From the NCBI RefSeq assembly GCF_022539505.1, contig NC_061508.1, positions 93,165,276 to 93,229,275 on the forward strand: a DNA stretch of 64,000 nucleotides, given 5' to 3'. The notes below the pieces were generated by a model. It searched no databases. It was not told the origin of the DNA and saw only the letters and a list, made by a program, of their open reading frames with translations. The position numbers and the translations under genes are program-made. The stretch is from Lolium rigidum (lineage: Eukaryota > Streptophyta > Magnoliopsida > Poales > Poaceae). Below are positions 10,325-22,626 of the stretch, in pieces (position 1 is the first letter of the stretch; every line of letters begins with the position of its first letter).

Positions 10325-10889
10325 TATCGTTGCCTATTCAACGGTACCCCGGAGGAGGGATCCTCACAGAGGGGGGAAGAAGTAGGGGCCATACGGCAGA
10401 GAGTCATTGGGACGGTGGTACGCGGTTTACCCAGCTTTGGAATATGCTGCTCGGAGGCAGGGCCTACGGCTGCTTGTCTGGAATTATCTGGGTGCTTTCA
10501 CGTTCTTACAGTGAGTTGTGGTTGTGCCTCTAGGGCTCTCGGGATCCGGTTTATAAATGCGGCAGGATCTAGGGTTTCTACAGAGAGTCCTAGCCGGATT
10601 ACAATCTTGCCTAACTACGGAATATTACATTGCCGTGCACGTCAAGGATCCACGTACTACCTAATATGCCGTACTGGATCCGGCTACCTTTAATGGGCCA
10701 GGCCTGATCCGACTCCAGGAGCACATCAGTTGGGATCCGGCTCCTTGTTCTTGGGCTGGACTTCATCCATCTTGATCAACAGTAACTGGGTCACCTGATG
10801 GGCTGTATGCCACCATCACCGTCTGTGGCCACCCGGGCTTACCGGATCTAGGCATTGTCGAGGTACACCCATGAAGTATACCCACAACA
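10325..10889 (-). mobile_element. Gypsy LTR (TGTTGTGGGTATAC family), reverse, 3' LTR
   Basis: On the minus strand it starts TGTTGTGGGTATACTTCATG (10889) and ends near ..GGCAACGATA (10325). It is the inverted counterpart of the LTR at 44625-45152, sharing the same order of blocks throughout. It is preceded on its own strand by retroelement 3' internal sequence (10890-11114), so it is read as a 3' LTR. Confidence 0.75.
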
Positions 10890-11114
10890 GTAGCTCCCAG
10901 AATTCTCCAAGGTTCACCATGTCTTCTGCCTTGCGGGAGCCATCAATGTCTTCGGCAAACTTCCCGGAAGCCTAGGAAATCTTGAAGAACTCCGACTTCA
11001 TGAAACTCCTTTCCAGCTTAGATGCCGGAAAGTCTTTCATCCCGCGAGACTTCATCCATCGAACAAATTTTTAAAGTTTTCTCCGGATTATTATCTCGCA
11101 GAGATTTTGCCAAG
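10890..11114 (-). mobile_element. 3' internal remnant of the same gypsy element
   Basis: This directly adjoins the LTR start and ends ..GAATTCTGGGAGCTAC on the minus strand. No protein domain recognised. It is cut at 11114 by the next LTR, so only about 225 bp of the internal region remains. Confidence 0.5.
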
Positions 11115-13810
11115 TGCCAACACCCAGATTTTTAAGTCCAGATGCCTATTATGCCGTACATCGCAATCCCAGGAATATTGTTTTTGCGAGACATAATAGA
11201 TTGATATCACAGAACATCATTCGTTACAAACCTTAATTGTCTTACATAGAGGGATCACATGATCCAGTCTTACAATAATAGTTGATCTCATGATCAATTA
11301 CAAAACACACCGCGGAAATACGTAGTAGAAGTCCTTCTTTTCCACAGCCAATGCTTTGACGTTAGGATTAGTCCTAGTTATCGTAGCGTCCTGCTGTCCA
11401 CCATCCTGGTACTGGTTCTCCTCTTCATAGTCTGGCCATTTGAATAGTCAGGAACAAAGCCGTGAGTACTTTAAAGTACTCGCAAACTAATACTAGTGTA
11501 AGTACTAACAATTTTTAGTAAGGGGGTTCTAAGCTCTAGGTTCCTTTGCATAAAGCCAATTTTAGTTCATAAGCATTTAGTAATGAAAGATTCTTCATTT
11601 TCCTAACTTAACTCAAGTGGGAACATTAGTGTCATTCCCACAACTCTGTTGTGATTCAAAGTCAAAGTCACATTTCAAACTCAAGTCATAAGTCACCGGT
11701 CACATTTTGAAAAGTTCTGATGACGAAACAATATGGCCTTTCCAACTGTCCATGACCGCGGACGCGGCTATTCGAATAGGTTTACACTCTGCAGAGGTTG
11801 CACACTTGTGCCACAACATTTGATTACATCCGTCAGAGATAGCCCTAAATAATCATAACTCAGTATGCGGATCATCAACCATTAACCTTTCACTTACATA
11901 CCCTAGTATAGGCACCTCCCCCATGAGTTTGGCCTCCCAGTGATAGCAATCTGCTATCCTGGGAACTGCACAGGGCTTGGGTAGGACATTCAACTCTTTT
12001 CACGTTATTTCACTTTCAACGGAGGCAGCCTCGGCATAACCTCTATGACGCTTGTTTAGAGGGAACCCATACTAAGACACATAAATTTCCAGCTAAAGCC
12101 TTACCCATAATCAGGTATTGTGGGGGTACTCTAAAATTGGAATGGTATCGCATTCGAACCCAATCATCAGTTTTTATCAAAATCACCCTATCATTCCAGT
12201 CACCTTCACCTTCAAAATCTTTCAATAGAATGACTCATCATTCCAAGGTTTTCAAAGTCAAAAGATTCACATGTTCCCATCTAGAGTAGTCAATTTTAGT
12301 TTTAGCACTAGCAACTAGTCATGAGGGGTGCTAACTAGCTTGTAGCTCTTTAGGCTAACTTTGATGTTCTTGTACTACTCCATAAATAGACTCAAGTTAA
12401 CTATAAAAGTAAATCTTGATAATAAAAGTAAAAGCTTTGCAAGATAAAACTGAAACTTGGAAAGTAAACACAAAGTAGTATGGTATTGGTGCCTTGCTCA
12501 AGCTGAGCTTGCACTTGGGTAACTTGCAAGAGTATAGCTTGCCTTGATTGGTACAGTGATCAAAGCTTTCTTCTTCGTCTTGGTAGAAGACCTCCTCCTC
12601 CCGGTAGTCTTCGGTACTAGCGTCTATAAACGGATACGAGGTATACAATCACCAAACAATGCTTAAGTGCTAGACAACACTCAAAGGATCACACAAGCTA
12701 ATCTAGCATCACAACATTATTAACATGGTGGTTGGCTTTGTTTACTTGTAAGAAGAATAATTTCCTCTTATTGAGATATGGATTAGGGTTTCTATTTACT
12801 TACTTTTGAGAAATAATTTCCTCTCATTGAATCTTATTAAGATTTAATCTCCTCAATTAATAAGTGTGAGATTATGTTGACCAAGTTCAACACTTCACAT
12901 TTATCATTTGGGAAAATGATTTAAATGAGGTATTACACCTCATGCAATTTAAACACTACTATGGAGCAATTTAATATCATCAAGAAATCAAATATGAAGT
13001 TCTTTATACCAAAGTTATTTCCTCATGTTGAATTACTTGAGACAATAATTTAAATGAGAGGAAACCTCTCATGCTATTTAATAAATAATTTTGGGTAATT
13101 TAAATGGACTAGAAATGGCCACATAGCCATTATTTTGCTCTACAATGTACTAGGGTTTGAGCCCAGTGTAGTTGGTTAGAGATTTTCACAAGCTTTCCAA
13201 CGATATAAAGTTCATGAAATTTGGCTCAGTAGATTTTGTTCTATTAAAATTTGAATTGGGCACCAGTATAGAATTTAAACCAAATGATTTAAATCAAATT
13301 TGAACTGTGGGCTCGCGCGGGAAAAGTAAATGGGCCAGCGAGAGAGAAAAGGGAGAAGGCCGGCCCAACTACGCGTCTCGCACGCAGCGGGCCGCCTGAC
13401 AGTGGCCCCCGCTTGTCAGCGAGTTATAACCAGCGAAACGGTACGCGAAGCGTGGACCGTCGGATTAGAAGCACATCGAGCAGCTCACGTTCGTCGACGG
13501 CGAGCACACCCTCACTAGCGGCGAGCACCAGGGGGTAGGAGGGTCACCTGAGCTCCGGCGAGGCTTGGCGTTGACGCCGCTGGACGTTGGCGACGATGGC
13601 GAGTCGGAGGAGGGTCGAGGGAGCGGCAGAGGTGGTCGGGAGCTTCTCCTCCGTCTGGCTACCGCCGCGGCGGTCTCCGGCAAAATTGTGGAGGGGGAAG
13701 TGGTCGAGGATGCTCAGGGAAGGGAGGAGTCGATTGGTGTGTTGGAGAAGGGTCGGGGCGTGCTCCTTTTATAGCGGCGAGGGGTGGCCGAGGGGGTGCG
13801 GGCAGGTCAT
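11115..13810 (-). mobile_element. Long gypsy-type LTR, 3' portion, reverse (TGTAACATCCC family)
   Basis: This covers the sequence from just upstream of the TATA box to the LTR 3' end, read on the minus strand. Around the TATA box it matches the end of the window (63945-64000) almost base for base over about 55 bp, which identifies both as the same LTR family in opposite orientations. Its 3' end is placed at ..GGTGTTGGCA (11115). Its upstream part is cut at 13811 by insertion of another LTR. No protein-coding region is expected or seen. Reading frames at 13465-13830 are GC-rich leader sequence. Confidence 0.6.
13765..13774 (-). promoter_or_regulatory. TATA box of the reversed long LTR
   Basis: CTATAAAAGG on the minus strand lies in the same GC-rich context (CACCCCTCGCCG upstream) as the TATA box at 63986-63995. 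Confidence 0.6.
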
Positions 13811-15211
13811 TGATAACCCACAAGTATAGGGGATCGCAACAGTCTTCGAGGGAAGTAAAACCCAATTTATTGATTCGACACAAGGGGAGACAAAGAATAC
13901 TTGAAAGCCTTAACAGCGGAGTTGTCAATTCAGCTGCACTGGAAATAGTACTTGCTCGCAAGAGTTTATCGATAGTAACAGTTTTATAGCGTAGCAGTGG
14001 TGAAATAACAAGCAACAGAGTAACAAAGACAGCAATAGTGATTATAGTAAACAAGCAGGATTAAAATACCGTAGGCACGAGGATGGATGAACTGGGCGTT
14101 GCATGGATGAGAGAAACTCATGTAACAATCAAGGCAGGGCATTTGCGAGATAATAATACAACGGTATCCAAGTACTAATCAATCAATAGGCATGTGTTCC
14201 ATATTTAGTCGCACGTGCTCGCAATGAGAAACTTGCACAACATCTTTTGTCCTACCAGACGGTGGCAGCGGGCCTCTAGGGAATCTACTGGAAATTAAGG
14301 TACTCCTTTTAATAGAGCACCGGAGCAAAGCATTAACACTCCGTGTACACATGTGATCCTCATATCACTGCCATCCCATTCGGTTGTCCCAATTTCTGTC
14401 ACTTTGGGGCCTTGGGTTCCGGACAACAATACATGTATACAACTTGCAGGTAAGATCATAAAGCAATGAATATCATCATGAATTGATAACATGTTCAGAT
14501 CTGAGATCATGGCACTCGGGCCCTAGTGACAAGCATTAATCATAACAAGTTGCAACAATATCATAAAAGTACCAATTACGGACACTAGGCACTATGCCCT
14601 AACAATCTTATGCTATTACATGACCACTCTCATCCAATCCCTACCATCCCCTTCAGCCTACAAGCGGGGAATTACTCACACATGGATGGGGGAAACATGG
14701 TCAGTTGATGGAGAGGCGTCGGTGGTGATGATGGCGATGATCTCCTCCAATTCCACGTCCCGGCGGAGTGTCAGAACGGAGTTTCTGGTCCCGAGACGGA
14801 GTTTCGCGACGGTGGCGGCGTACTGGATGGTTTCTTGCGATTTCTTCTAACCCCTGTGCTTTTTTAGGTCGAAGGCGTTAAGTAGTCCGAAGGAGGGCGT
14901 CGGGGGCCAGCCGAGGCGGCCACACAATAGGGCGGCGCGCCCTCCCGGGCCGCGCCGGCCTAGTGTGTGGGGCCTCGGGCCTCCACCTGGCTTGCCCTTC
15001 TCGGCTCCGTCAATCTTCTCGAGAAAATAAGACCTTTCGCATAAATTCCGAGGATTTTCCCGAAAGTTGGATTTCTGCACAAAACGAGACACCAGTAGCA
15101 TTCACGTCGAAAACAACGATTAGTCCGTGTTAGTTGCATCCAAAATACACAAATTAGAGGCAAAACAATAGCAAAAGTGTTCGGGAAAGTAGATACGTTT
15201 TGGACGTATCA
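13811..15211 (-). mobile_element. LTR beginning TGATACGTCC, reverse, 3' LTR
   Basis: The 1,401 bp reads TGATACGTCCAAAACG.. to ..CTTGTGGGTTATCA on the minus strand, giving TG..CA termini. The adjoining minus-strand sequence AAGCTTGGGGGGAGT (15212-15226) is a polypurine tract, so this is a 3' LTR. It inserted into the long LTR at 13810. The five bases before it are GTCAT, but the partner copy is not visible because the other end of the element is missing. Confidence 0.75.
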
Positions 15212-16114
15212 ACTCCCCCCAAGCTTAGCTTATTGCTTGTCCTCAAGCAATTCAGTTAACAACTGAGTGCGATAAAAGAACTTTCACGAACACATTTGTT
15301 CATATGATGTAAATATTCTCATGATATGGCAAGTGCTTAAGCAATTCATAATAAGATACATGCAAATAAAATCATCTAATAGCTATGTCAATCATGGAAA
15401 AGGTACCAACAAATTAATAATAAGCAACATGAATCATGTCTATCAGCAGGATTGCAATGTTCATAGAAGGATATGATAAAGTGGTATCTCGCTTGCCCGT
15501 ATTTGTACAACAAAACATAAATGCTCGGGCACCTTTGAAGTTCATGGAAAGGTTGGAAGTAGAGATTATCAAAGATAAAAGCATCAAAGTTATACCACAG
15601 TTAATCACATTTTGGGACAAGCATATTATAGTAAGATGACAGTTGTGCTCTCAAGAAAGTGCTCAAATAAAGGATGGCGACTCAATGTAAAAGTAAAAGA
15701 TTGACCCTTCGCAGAGGGAAGCAGGGATTAACATGTGCTAGAGCTTTTCATTTGTAAAACAGGAGTAAAATTATTTTGAGAGGTGTTTGTTGTTCTCAAC
15801 GAATGATAGTGGGTACTCTAACTACCTCGTCAACCAGACTTTCAAGAGCGGCTCCCATGAAGGACGTTATCTCTACCAGCAAGGTAAATCATCCATCTTC
15901 TCTTTGCTTACACACGTATCTTTAGTTTTATTATGGATGACACTCCTCAACCTTTGCTTACACAAGCCATGGCTAACCGAATCCTCGGGTGCCTTCCAAC
16001 AATCTCATACCATGGAGGAGTGTCTATTTGCAATTTAAGTTGCTTACTGATAAATCAGGGCAAAACATGTGAAGAGAATTATTAATGAAAGTTGATTAAT
16101 TGGGGCTGGGAACC
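15212..16114 (-). mobile_element. 3' internal region of the reversed TGATACGTCC element
   Basis: Non-coding retroelement interior, related to 48368-49000 (shared 'gcaaaacataaatgct' word and spacing). It begins on its own strand at 16114, where another element inserted, so gag and pol of this copy are not in the window at this position. Confidence 0.6.
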
Positions 16115-16570
16115 TGATACGTCTCCGACGTATCGATAATTTCTTATGTTCCATGCCACATTATTGATGATATCTACATGTTTTATACACATTATATGTC
16201 GTATTTATGCATTTTCCGGCACTAACCTATTAACGAGATGCCGAAGAGCCGCTTCGTTGATTCACCTGTTTTTTGGTTTCAGAAATCCTACAAAGGAAAT
16301 ATTCCTCGGAATTGGACGAAATCAACGCCAGAGGTCCTATTTTTGCACGTGGCTTCCGAAGACCGAAGGGGAAGGAAGTGGGGCCACGAGGCGCTGCCAC
16401 AGCACGGGCGCGCGCGGCCCGGTCTTGGCCGCGCGGCCCGGTGTGTGGGGCCCTCGTGTGGCCCCCGCGTTGCCCTTCCGCCTGCCCAGAAGCCTTCGTC
16501 GCGAAACCCCCGGCACGAGAGCCACGATACGGAAAACCTTACCGAGCGCCGCCGGCCGGGTCCCATCTCG
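16115..16570 (+). mobile_element. 5' LTR start, TGATACGTCTCCGACG subfamily, cut by gap
   Basis: It begins TGATACGTCTCCGACGTATC and follows the LTR at 17702 base for base with few changes until the N run. The five bases before it are GAACC. Confidence 0.8.
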
Positions 16571-16670
16571 NNNNNNNNNNNNNNNNNNNNNNNNNNNNNN
16601 NNNNNNNNNNNNNNNNNNNNNNNNNNNNNNNNNNNNNNNNNNNNNNNNNNNNNNNNNNNNNNNNNNNNNN
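16571..16670. other. Assembly gap (100 N)
   Basis: The left side is about 456 bp into a 1.6-kb LTR. The right side resumes in the 3' internal region. In the related element at 20125 the same two landmarks (20580 and 24207) are about 3.6 kb apart, so the true missing length is probably near that value and not 100 bp. Confidence 0.9.
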
Positions 16671-17701
16671 TTTCATGTGAGTTGCTATGCATGTTCGTCT
16701 TGTCCGAAGTAAGGGCGATCTACACTGAGTTGAATGGTTTGAGCATGCATATTGTGAGAGAAGAACATTGGGCCGCTAACTAAAGCCATGTTCCATGGTG
16801 GAAGTTTCAGTTTTGGACAAATATCCTCAAATCTCTAATGAGAAAAGAATTAATTGTTGTTGAATGCTTAAGCATTAAAAGAGGAGTCCATTATCTGTTG
16901 TCTATGTTGTCCCGGTATGGATGTCTAAGTTGAGAATAATCAAAAGCGAGAAATCCAAATGCGAGCTTTCTCCTTAGACCTTTGTACGGAGCGGCATAGA
17001 GGTACCCTTTGTGATACTTGGTCAAAGCATATGTATTGCGGTGATAATCCAGGTAGTCCAAGCTAATTAGGACAAGGTGCGGGCACTATTGGTACACTAT
17101 GCATGAGGCTTGCAACTTATAAGATATAATTTACATGATGCATATGCTTTATTACTACCGTTGACAAAATTGTTTCATGTTTTCAAAATCAAAGCTCTAG
17201 CACAAATATAGCAATCGATGCTTTTCCTCTATGAGGACCATTCTTTTACTTTCAATGTTGAGTCAGTTCACCTATTTCTCTCCACCTCAAGAAGTAAACA
17301 CTTGTGTGAACTGTGCATTGATTCCTACATATTTGCTTATTGCACTTATTATATTACTCTATGTTGACAATATCCATGAGATATACATGTTACAAGTTGA
17401 AAGCAACCGCTGAAACTTAATCTTCTTTTGTGTTGCTTCAATACCTTTACTTTGAATTATTGCTTTATGAGTTAACTCTTATGCAAGACTTATTGATGCT
17501 TGTCTTGAAGTGCTATTCATGAAAAGTCTTTGCTATATGATTCACTTGTTTACTCATGTCATTACCATTGTTTTGATCGCTGCACTCACTACATATGCTT
17601 TACAAATAGTATGATCAAGTTTATGATGGCATGTCACTCCAGAAATTATCTGTGTTATCGTTTTACCTGCTCGGGACGAGCAGAACTAAGCTTGGGGATG
17701 C
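16671..17701 (+). mobile_element. 3' internal region of the gapped element
   Basis: Non-coding. It matches 24207-25239 and 29297-30326 in order. It ends in the polypurine-like AAGCTTGGGGATGC (17688-17701) directly before the next LTR. Confidence 0.8.
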
Positions 17702-19295
17702 TGATACGTCTCCGACGTATCGATAATTTCTTATGTTCCATGCCACATTATTGATGTTATCTACATGTTTTATGCACACTTTATGTCATATTCGTGCATT
17801 TTCCGGAACTAACCTATTAACAAGATGCCGAAGTGCCGATTCTCTGTTTTCTGCTGTTTTTGGTTTCAGAAATCCTAGTAAAGAAATATTCTCGGAATTG
17901 GACGAAATCAAAGCCCAGGGGCCTATTTTTCCACGAAGCTTCCAGAAGTCCGAAGGAGAGACGAAGAGGGGCGACGAGGGGGCCACACCCTAGGGCGGCG
18001 CGGCCCCCTTGGCCGCGCGGCCCCGTGGTGTGGGGCCCCCGTGCCGCCTCTTGACCTGCCCTTCCGCCTACAAATAGCCTCCGTGACGAAACCCCCGATG
18101 CGAGAACCACGATACGGAAAACCTTCCGGAGACGCCGCCGCCGCCGATCCCATCTCGGGGGATCCGGGAGATCGCCTCCCGGCACCCTGCCGGAGAGGGA
18201 ATCATCTCCCGGAGGACTCTACGCCGCCATGGTCGCCTCCGGTGTGATGTGTGAGTAGTCTACCCCTGGACTATGGGTCCATAGCAGTAGCTAGATGGTT
18301 GTCTTCTCCCCATTGTGCTATCATTGTCGGATCTTGTGAGCTGCCTATCATGATCAAGATCATCTATATGTAATTCTATATGTTGCGTTTGTTGGGATCC
18401 GATGAATAGAGAATACTTGTTATGTTGATTATCAAAGTTATGCTTATGTGTTGTTTATGATCTTGCATGCTCTCCGTTACTAGTAGATGCTCCGGCCAAG
18501 TAGATGCTTGTAACTCCAAGAGGGAGTACTTATGCTCGATAGTGGGTTCATGCCCGCATTGACACCTGGGACAGTGACGAAAGTTCTAAGGTTGTGTTGT
18601 GCTTGTTGCCACTAGGGATAAAACATTGATGCTATGTCTAAGGATGTAGTTGTTGATTACATTACGCACCATACTTAATGCAATTGTCTCGTTGCTTGCA
18701 ACTTAATACTCGGAGGGGTTCGGATGATAACCTGAAGGTGGACTTTTTAGGCATAGATGCAGTTGGATGGCGGTCTATGTACTTTGTCGTAATGCCTAAT
18801 TAAATCTCACTATACTCATCATGATATGTATGTGCATTGTCATGCTCTCTTTATTTGTCAATTGCCCAACTGTAATTTGTTCACCCAACATGCTGTTCGT
18901 CTTATGGGAGAGACACCTCTAGTGAACTGTGGACCCCGGTCCAATTCTCTTTACTCGAAATACAATCTACTCGCAATACTTGTTCTACTGTTTTCTGCAA
19001 ACAATCATCTTCCACACAATACGGTTAATCCTTTGTTACAGCAAGCCGGTGAGATTGACAACCTCACTGTTTCGTTGGGGCAAAGTAGTTTGGTTATGTT
19101 GTGCAGGTTCCACGTTGGCGCCGGAATCCCTGGTGTTGCGCCGCACTACATCCCGCCGCCATCAACCTTCAACGTGCTTCTTGGCTCCTCCTGGTTCGAT
19201 AAACCTTGGTTTCTTCTCGAGGGAAAACTTGCTGCCGTGCGCATCATACCTTCCTCTTGGGGTTGCCCAACGAACGTGTGAAATACACGCCATCA
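17702..19295 (+). repeat. Complete LTR, TGATACGTCTCCGACG subfamily
   Basis: The 1,594 bp runs from TGATACGTCTCCGACG to ..CACGCCATCA. Although it follows a 3' internal region and polypurine tract, it is followed by a primer-binding site, so it serves at once as the 3' LTR of one unit and the 5' LTR of a second, truncated unit. Confidence 0.82.
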
Positions 19296-19381
19296 AGCTC
19301 TTTTTCTGGCGCCGTTGCCGGGGAACGAAGAAAAGCTACACCACAAAGATTTCTAACTCCCACGTCAACTACGCGCCAGCA
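19296..19381 (+). mobile_element. Primer-binding site and 5' internal stub
   Basis: TGGCGCCGTTGCCGG at 19307-19321 lies 11 bp after the LTR end. The internal region stops after 86 bp at a junction with a reversed LTR. Confidence 0.7.
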
Positions 19382-20057
19382 CATTACAAATAGATGATCT
19401 TGATCATGATAGGCAGCTCACAAGATCTAACATGATAGCACAATGAGGAGAAGACAACCATCTAGCTACTGCTATGGACCCATAGTCCAGGGGTGAACTA
19501 CTCACACATCGATCCGGAGGCGATCATGGCGATGAAGAGACCTCCGGGAGATGATTCCCCTCTCCGGCAGGGTGCCGGAGGCGATCTCCTGAATCCCCCA
19601 AGATGGGATTGGCGGCGGCGGCATCTCTGGAAGGTTTTCCGTATCGTGGCTCTCGGTACTGGGTTTTTCGCGACGAAGGCTTTAAGTAGGCGGAAGGGCG
19701 GAGTCGGAGGCGTCACGAGGGGGCCACACGCTAGGGCGGCGCGGGCCCCCCTTGGGCCGCGCGGCCCTAGTGTGGCGGCGCCTCGTCGCCCCACTTCGTG
19801 ATCCTTTCGGTCTTCTGGAAGCTTCGTGGAAAAATAGGACCCTGGGCGTTGATTTCGTCCAATTCCGAGAATATTTCCTTTGTAGAATTTCTGAAACCAA
19901 AAACAGCAGAAAACAACAACTGGCTCTTTGGCATCTCGTCAATAGGTTAGTGCCGGAAAATGCATAATAATGACATATAATGTGTATAAAACATGTGAGT
20001 ATCATCATAAAAGTAGCATGGAACATAAGAAATTATAGATACGTTTGAGACGTATCA
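19382..20057 (-). mobile_element. LTR fragment, TGATACGTCTCAAACG subfamily, reverse
   Basis: On the minus strand it starts TGATACGTCTCAAACGTATC at 20057 and is cut at 19382 inside the LTR (equivalent to the GATCATCTATTTGTAATG word of the 20125 LTR). It belongs to the same subfamily as the tandem array to its right but points the other way. Confidence 0.8.
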
Positions 20058-20124
20058 GGTGCCGGCGGCGAACGAGGTGGAGCCGCACCCGAGGCCGGGG
20101 GAGTTCGTGATCTTCCTGAGCTTC
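20058..20124 (+). other. 67-bp spacer with coding-like content
   Basis: GC-rich sequence open in one plus frame (ending ..PRPGEFVIFLSF), lying between two LTR starts that point away from each other. The PRPGE..V.F pattern is reminiscent of the 'putative gypsy type transposon' domain, but the segment is too short to assign. Confidence 0.35.
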
Positions 20125-21717
20125 TGATACGTCTCAAACGTATCTATAATTTCTTATGTTCCATGCTAGTTTTATGACAATACTCACATGTTTTATACAC
20201 ACTTTACATCATTTATATGCATTTTCCGGCACTAACCTATTAACGAGATGCCGAAGCGCCAGTTCTTGTTTTGTGCTGTTTTTGGTTTCAGAAATCCTAC
20301 ACACGAAATATTCTCGGAATTGGACGAAATTAACGCCCAGGATCTTATTTTTCCACGGAGCTTCCAGAAGACCGAAGGGGATACGAAGTGGGGCCACGAG
20401 GTGGCCACACCACAAGGTGGCGCGGCCAAGGAGGGGCCCGCGCCGCCCTATGGTGTGGGCCCCTCGAGCGCCCCCCAACTCTGCCCTTCCGCCTACTTAA
20501 ACTCTCCGTCGCGAAAACCCTATTACCGAGAGCCACGATACGGAAAAAGTTCCAGAGACGCCGCCGCCAATCCCATCTCGGGGGATTCAGGAGATCGCCT
20601 CCGGCACCTCGCCGGAGAGGGAATCATCACCGGAGGGCTCTACATCACCATGCCCGCCTCCGGATTGATGCTTGAGTAGTTCATCCTTGGACTATGGGTC
20701 CATAGCAGTAGCTAGATGGTTGTCTTCTCCTCTTTTGCTATCATGCTTAGATCTTGTGAGCTACCTATCATGATCAAGATCATCTATTTGTAATGCTACA
20801 TGTTGTGTTTGTTGGGATCTGATGAATATTGAATACTATGTTAAGTTGATTATCAATCTATCATATATGTGTTGTTTATGTTCTTGCATGCTCTCCGTTG
20901 CTAGTAGAGGCTCTGGCCAAGTTGATACTTGTGACTCCAAGAGGGAGTACTTATGCTCGATAGTGGGTTCATGCCTCCATTGAATCTGGGACAGTGACAA
21001 AAAGTTCTAAGGTTGTGGATGTGTTGTTGCCACTAGGGATAAAACATCAATGCTTTGTCTAAGGATATTTCTGTTGATTACATTACCTACCATACTTAAT
21101 GCAATTGTCTGTTGTTTGCAAATTAATACTGGAAGGGGTGCGGATGCTAACCCGAAGGTGGACTTTTTAGGCATAGATGCATGCTGGATAGCGGTCTATG
21201 TACTTTGTCGTAATGCCCTGATTAAACTCATAGTAGTCATCATGATATGTATGTGCATTGTTATGCCCTCTCTATTTGTAAATTGCCCAACTGTAATTTG
21301 TTCACCCAACATGCTATTTCTTATTGGAGAGACACCACTAGTGAACTGTGGACCCCGGTCCATTCTTTTACATCTGAAATACAATCTACTGCAAACTCTG
21401 TTCTCTGTTGTTTTCTACAAGCAAACATCATTCTCCACACCATACGTTTAATCCTTTGTTTACAGCAAGCCGGTGAGATTGACAACCTCACACTGTTAAG
21501 TTGGGGCAAAGTATTTTGATTGTGTTGTGCAGGTTCCACGTTGGCGCCGGAATCCCTGGTGTTGCGCCGCACTACACTCCTTCACCAACAACCTTCACGT
21601 GGCCTTCATCTCCTACTGGTTCGACAACCTTGGTTTCATAGTGAAGGAAACTTGCTGCTCTACGCATCACACCTTCCACTTGGGGTTCCCAACGGACGTG
21701 TGCTTCACACGTTATCA
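20125..21717 (+). repeat. LTR 1 of the tandem array
   Basis: The 1,593 bp runs from TGATACGTCTCAAACG to ..CACGTTATCA. Confidence 0.87.
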
Positions 21718-21728
21718 AGCTCTTTTTA

Positions 21729-21743
21729 TGGCGCCGTTGCCGG
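21729..21743 (+). other. Primer-binding site 1
   Basis: TGGCGCCGTTGCCGG lies 11 bp downstream of LTR 1. It is the same sequence as at 19307 and 26847 and a common plant gypsy primer-binding sequence type. Confidence 0.7.
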
Positions 21744-21836
21744 GGAGATCAAGACACGCTGCAAGGGGAGTCTCTCACATCCAATCTCTTTACTTTGTTA
21801 TTGTCTTGCTTTACTTTATTTTATTTTCTGCTTTGT

Positions 21837-21965
21837 TTGCTTTCTCTATATCAAAAATACAAAAAATTAGTTACTTGCATTACTTTATTTACTGTCTTGT
21901 TTGCGTTCTCTATATTAAAAACACACAAAAAAATTAGTTACTTGCATTTACTTTATTACCTTTTG
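21837..21965 (+). repeat. Two ~65-bp tandem repeats in the 5' leader
   Basis: Each unit contains a 'ttctctatat..aaaaa..' stretch followed by TTAGTTACTTGCATTACTTT. The same pair is present in the second unit at about 26955-27080, so the duplication predates the tandem arrangement. Confidence 0.7.
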
Positions 21966-21976
21966 TTTATTTCATC

Positions 21977-22626
21977 ATGCTTCCTCCTAAGTTCACTCTG
22001 AAAGATATACCGGTAGGTCAAGGGTCTATCATTGGAAGAGATAATATAGAATTTTTTTTTTCACTCATGTTAGTATGGTTGAAGATTTTGAAGATAGACA
22101 CTTGGTAAAAGTTGTTCCTACTTATGAAAGTGCTACTGCCTCTTTAGTACACATGTTGGAAACTAGATTCGTTAATCTCAATCCTATAATGCAACATATG
22201 TTTCTTACACTCTCTGATATGGAAATGGGAGAAAAGAGAGATTTTGTTTTAGAAACCCTCCTTAGAGAATTTGGTGATGTAGCTAGAGAAGCTAGAAAAG
22301 TTTTTATTAAGCATAAGAGGCTTGGCTTTTATACCGATTTTGCAAAAACACTTGAAAAAATGGACATGGATAGATTAAAGTACACTAATAACGTCAATGG
22401 TGAGGGGGAGATTAAAGTACAAATACCTCATAAACTCATGGGAATGCATGAAGCTCTAGAAAATAAATATGCTAGGCTTGTTCCTGAAAATTTGTTTGAT
22501 GAGGATAGTAAGCCTAGGAGCAAAGAAAGAGGAGTTACTTATATAGACAAGATACAATGCATTGTTGAGAAAACTCCCAACTCCCATGGTAATAATATTA
22601 ATGCTTCATCTCTCGATAATACTTGA
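21977..22626 (+). pseudogene. Orphan ORF of the LTR element, copy 1 (frameshifted)
   Basis: Function unknown. The frame opens at ATG 21977 (MLPPKFTLKDIPVGQG..). It is thrown out by a T-run of ten near 22051-22060 (copy 2 has eight) and resumes as an open 183-codon stretch from 22075 (MVEDFEDRHLVKVVPTYES..) to TGA at 22624. The product is charged, probably soluble and helical, with no membrane segment, no zinc knuckle and no DSGA-like protease motif. It lies about 250 bp after the primer-binding site, the normal place for gag. It could be a highly diverged gag or matrix-like protein, or a captured gene. Presence of the same frame in copy 2 with mostly silent or conservative changes suggests it was once under constraint. 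Confidence 0.7.
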
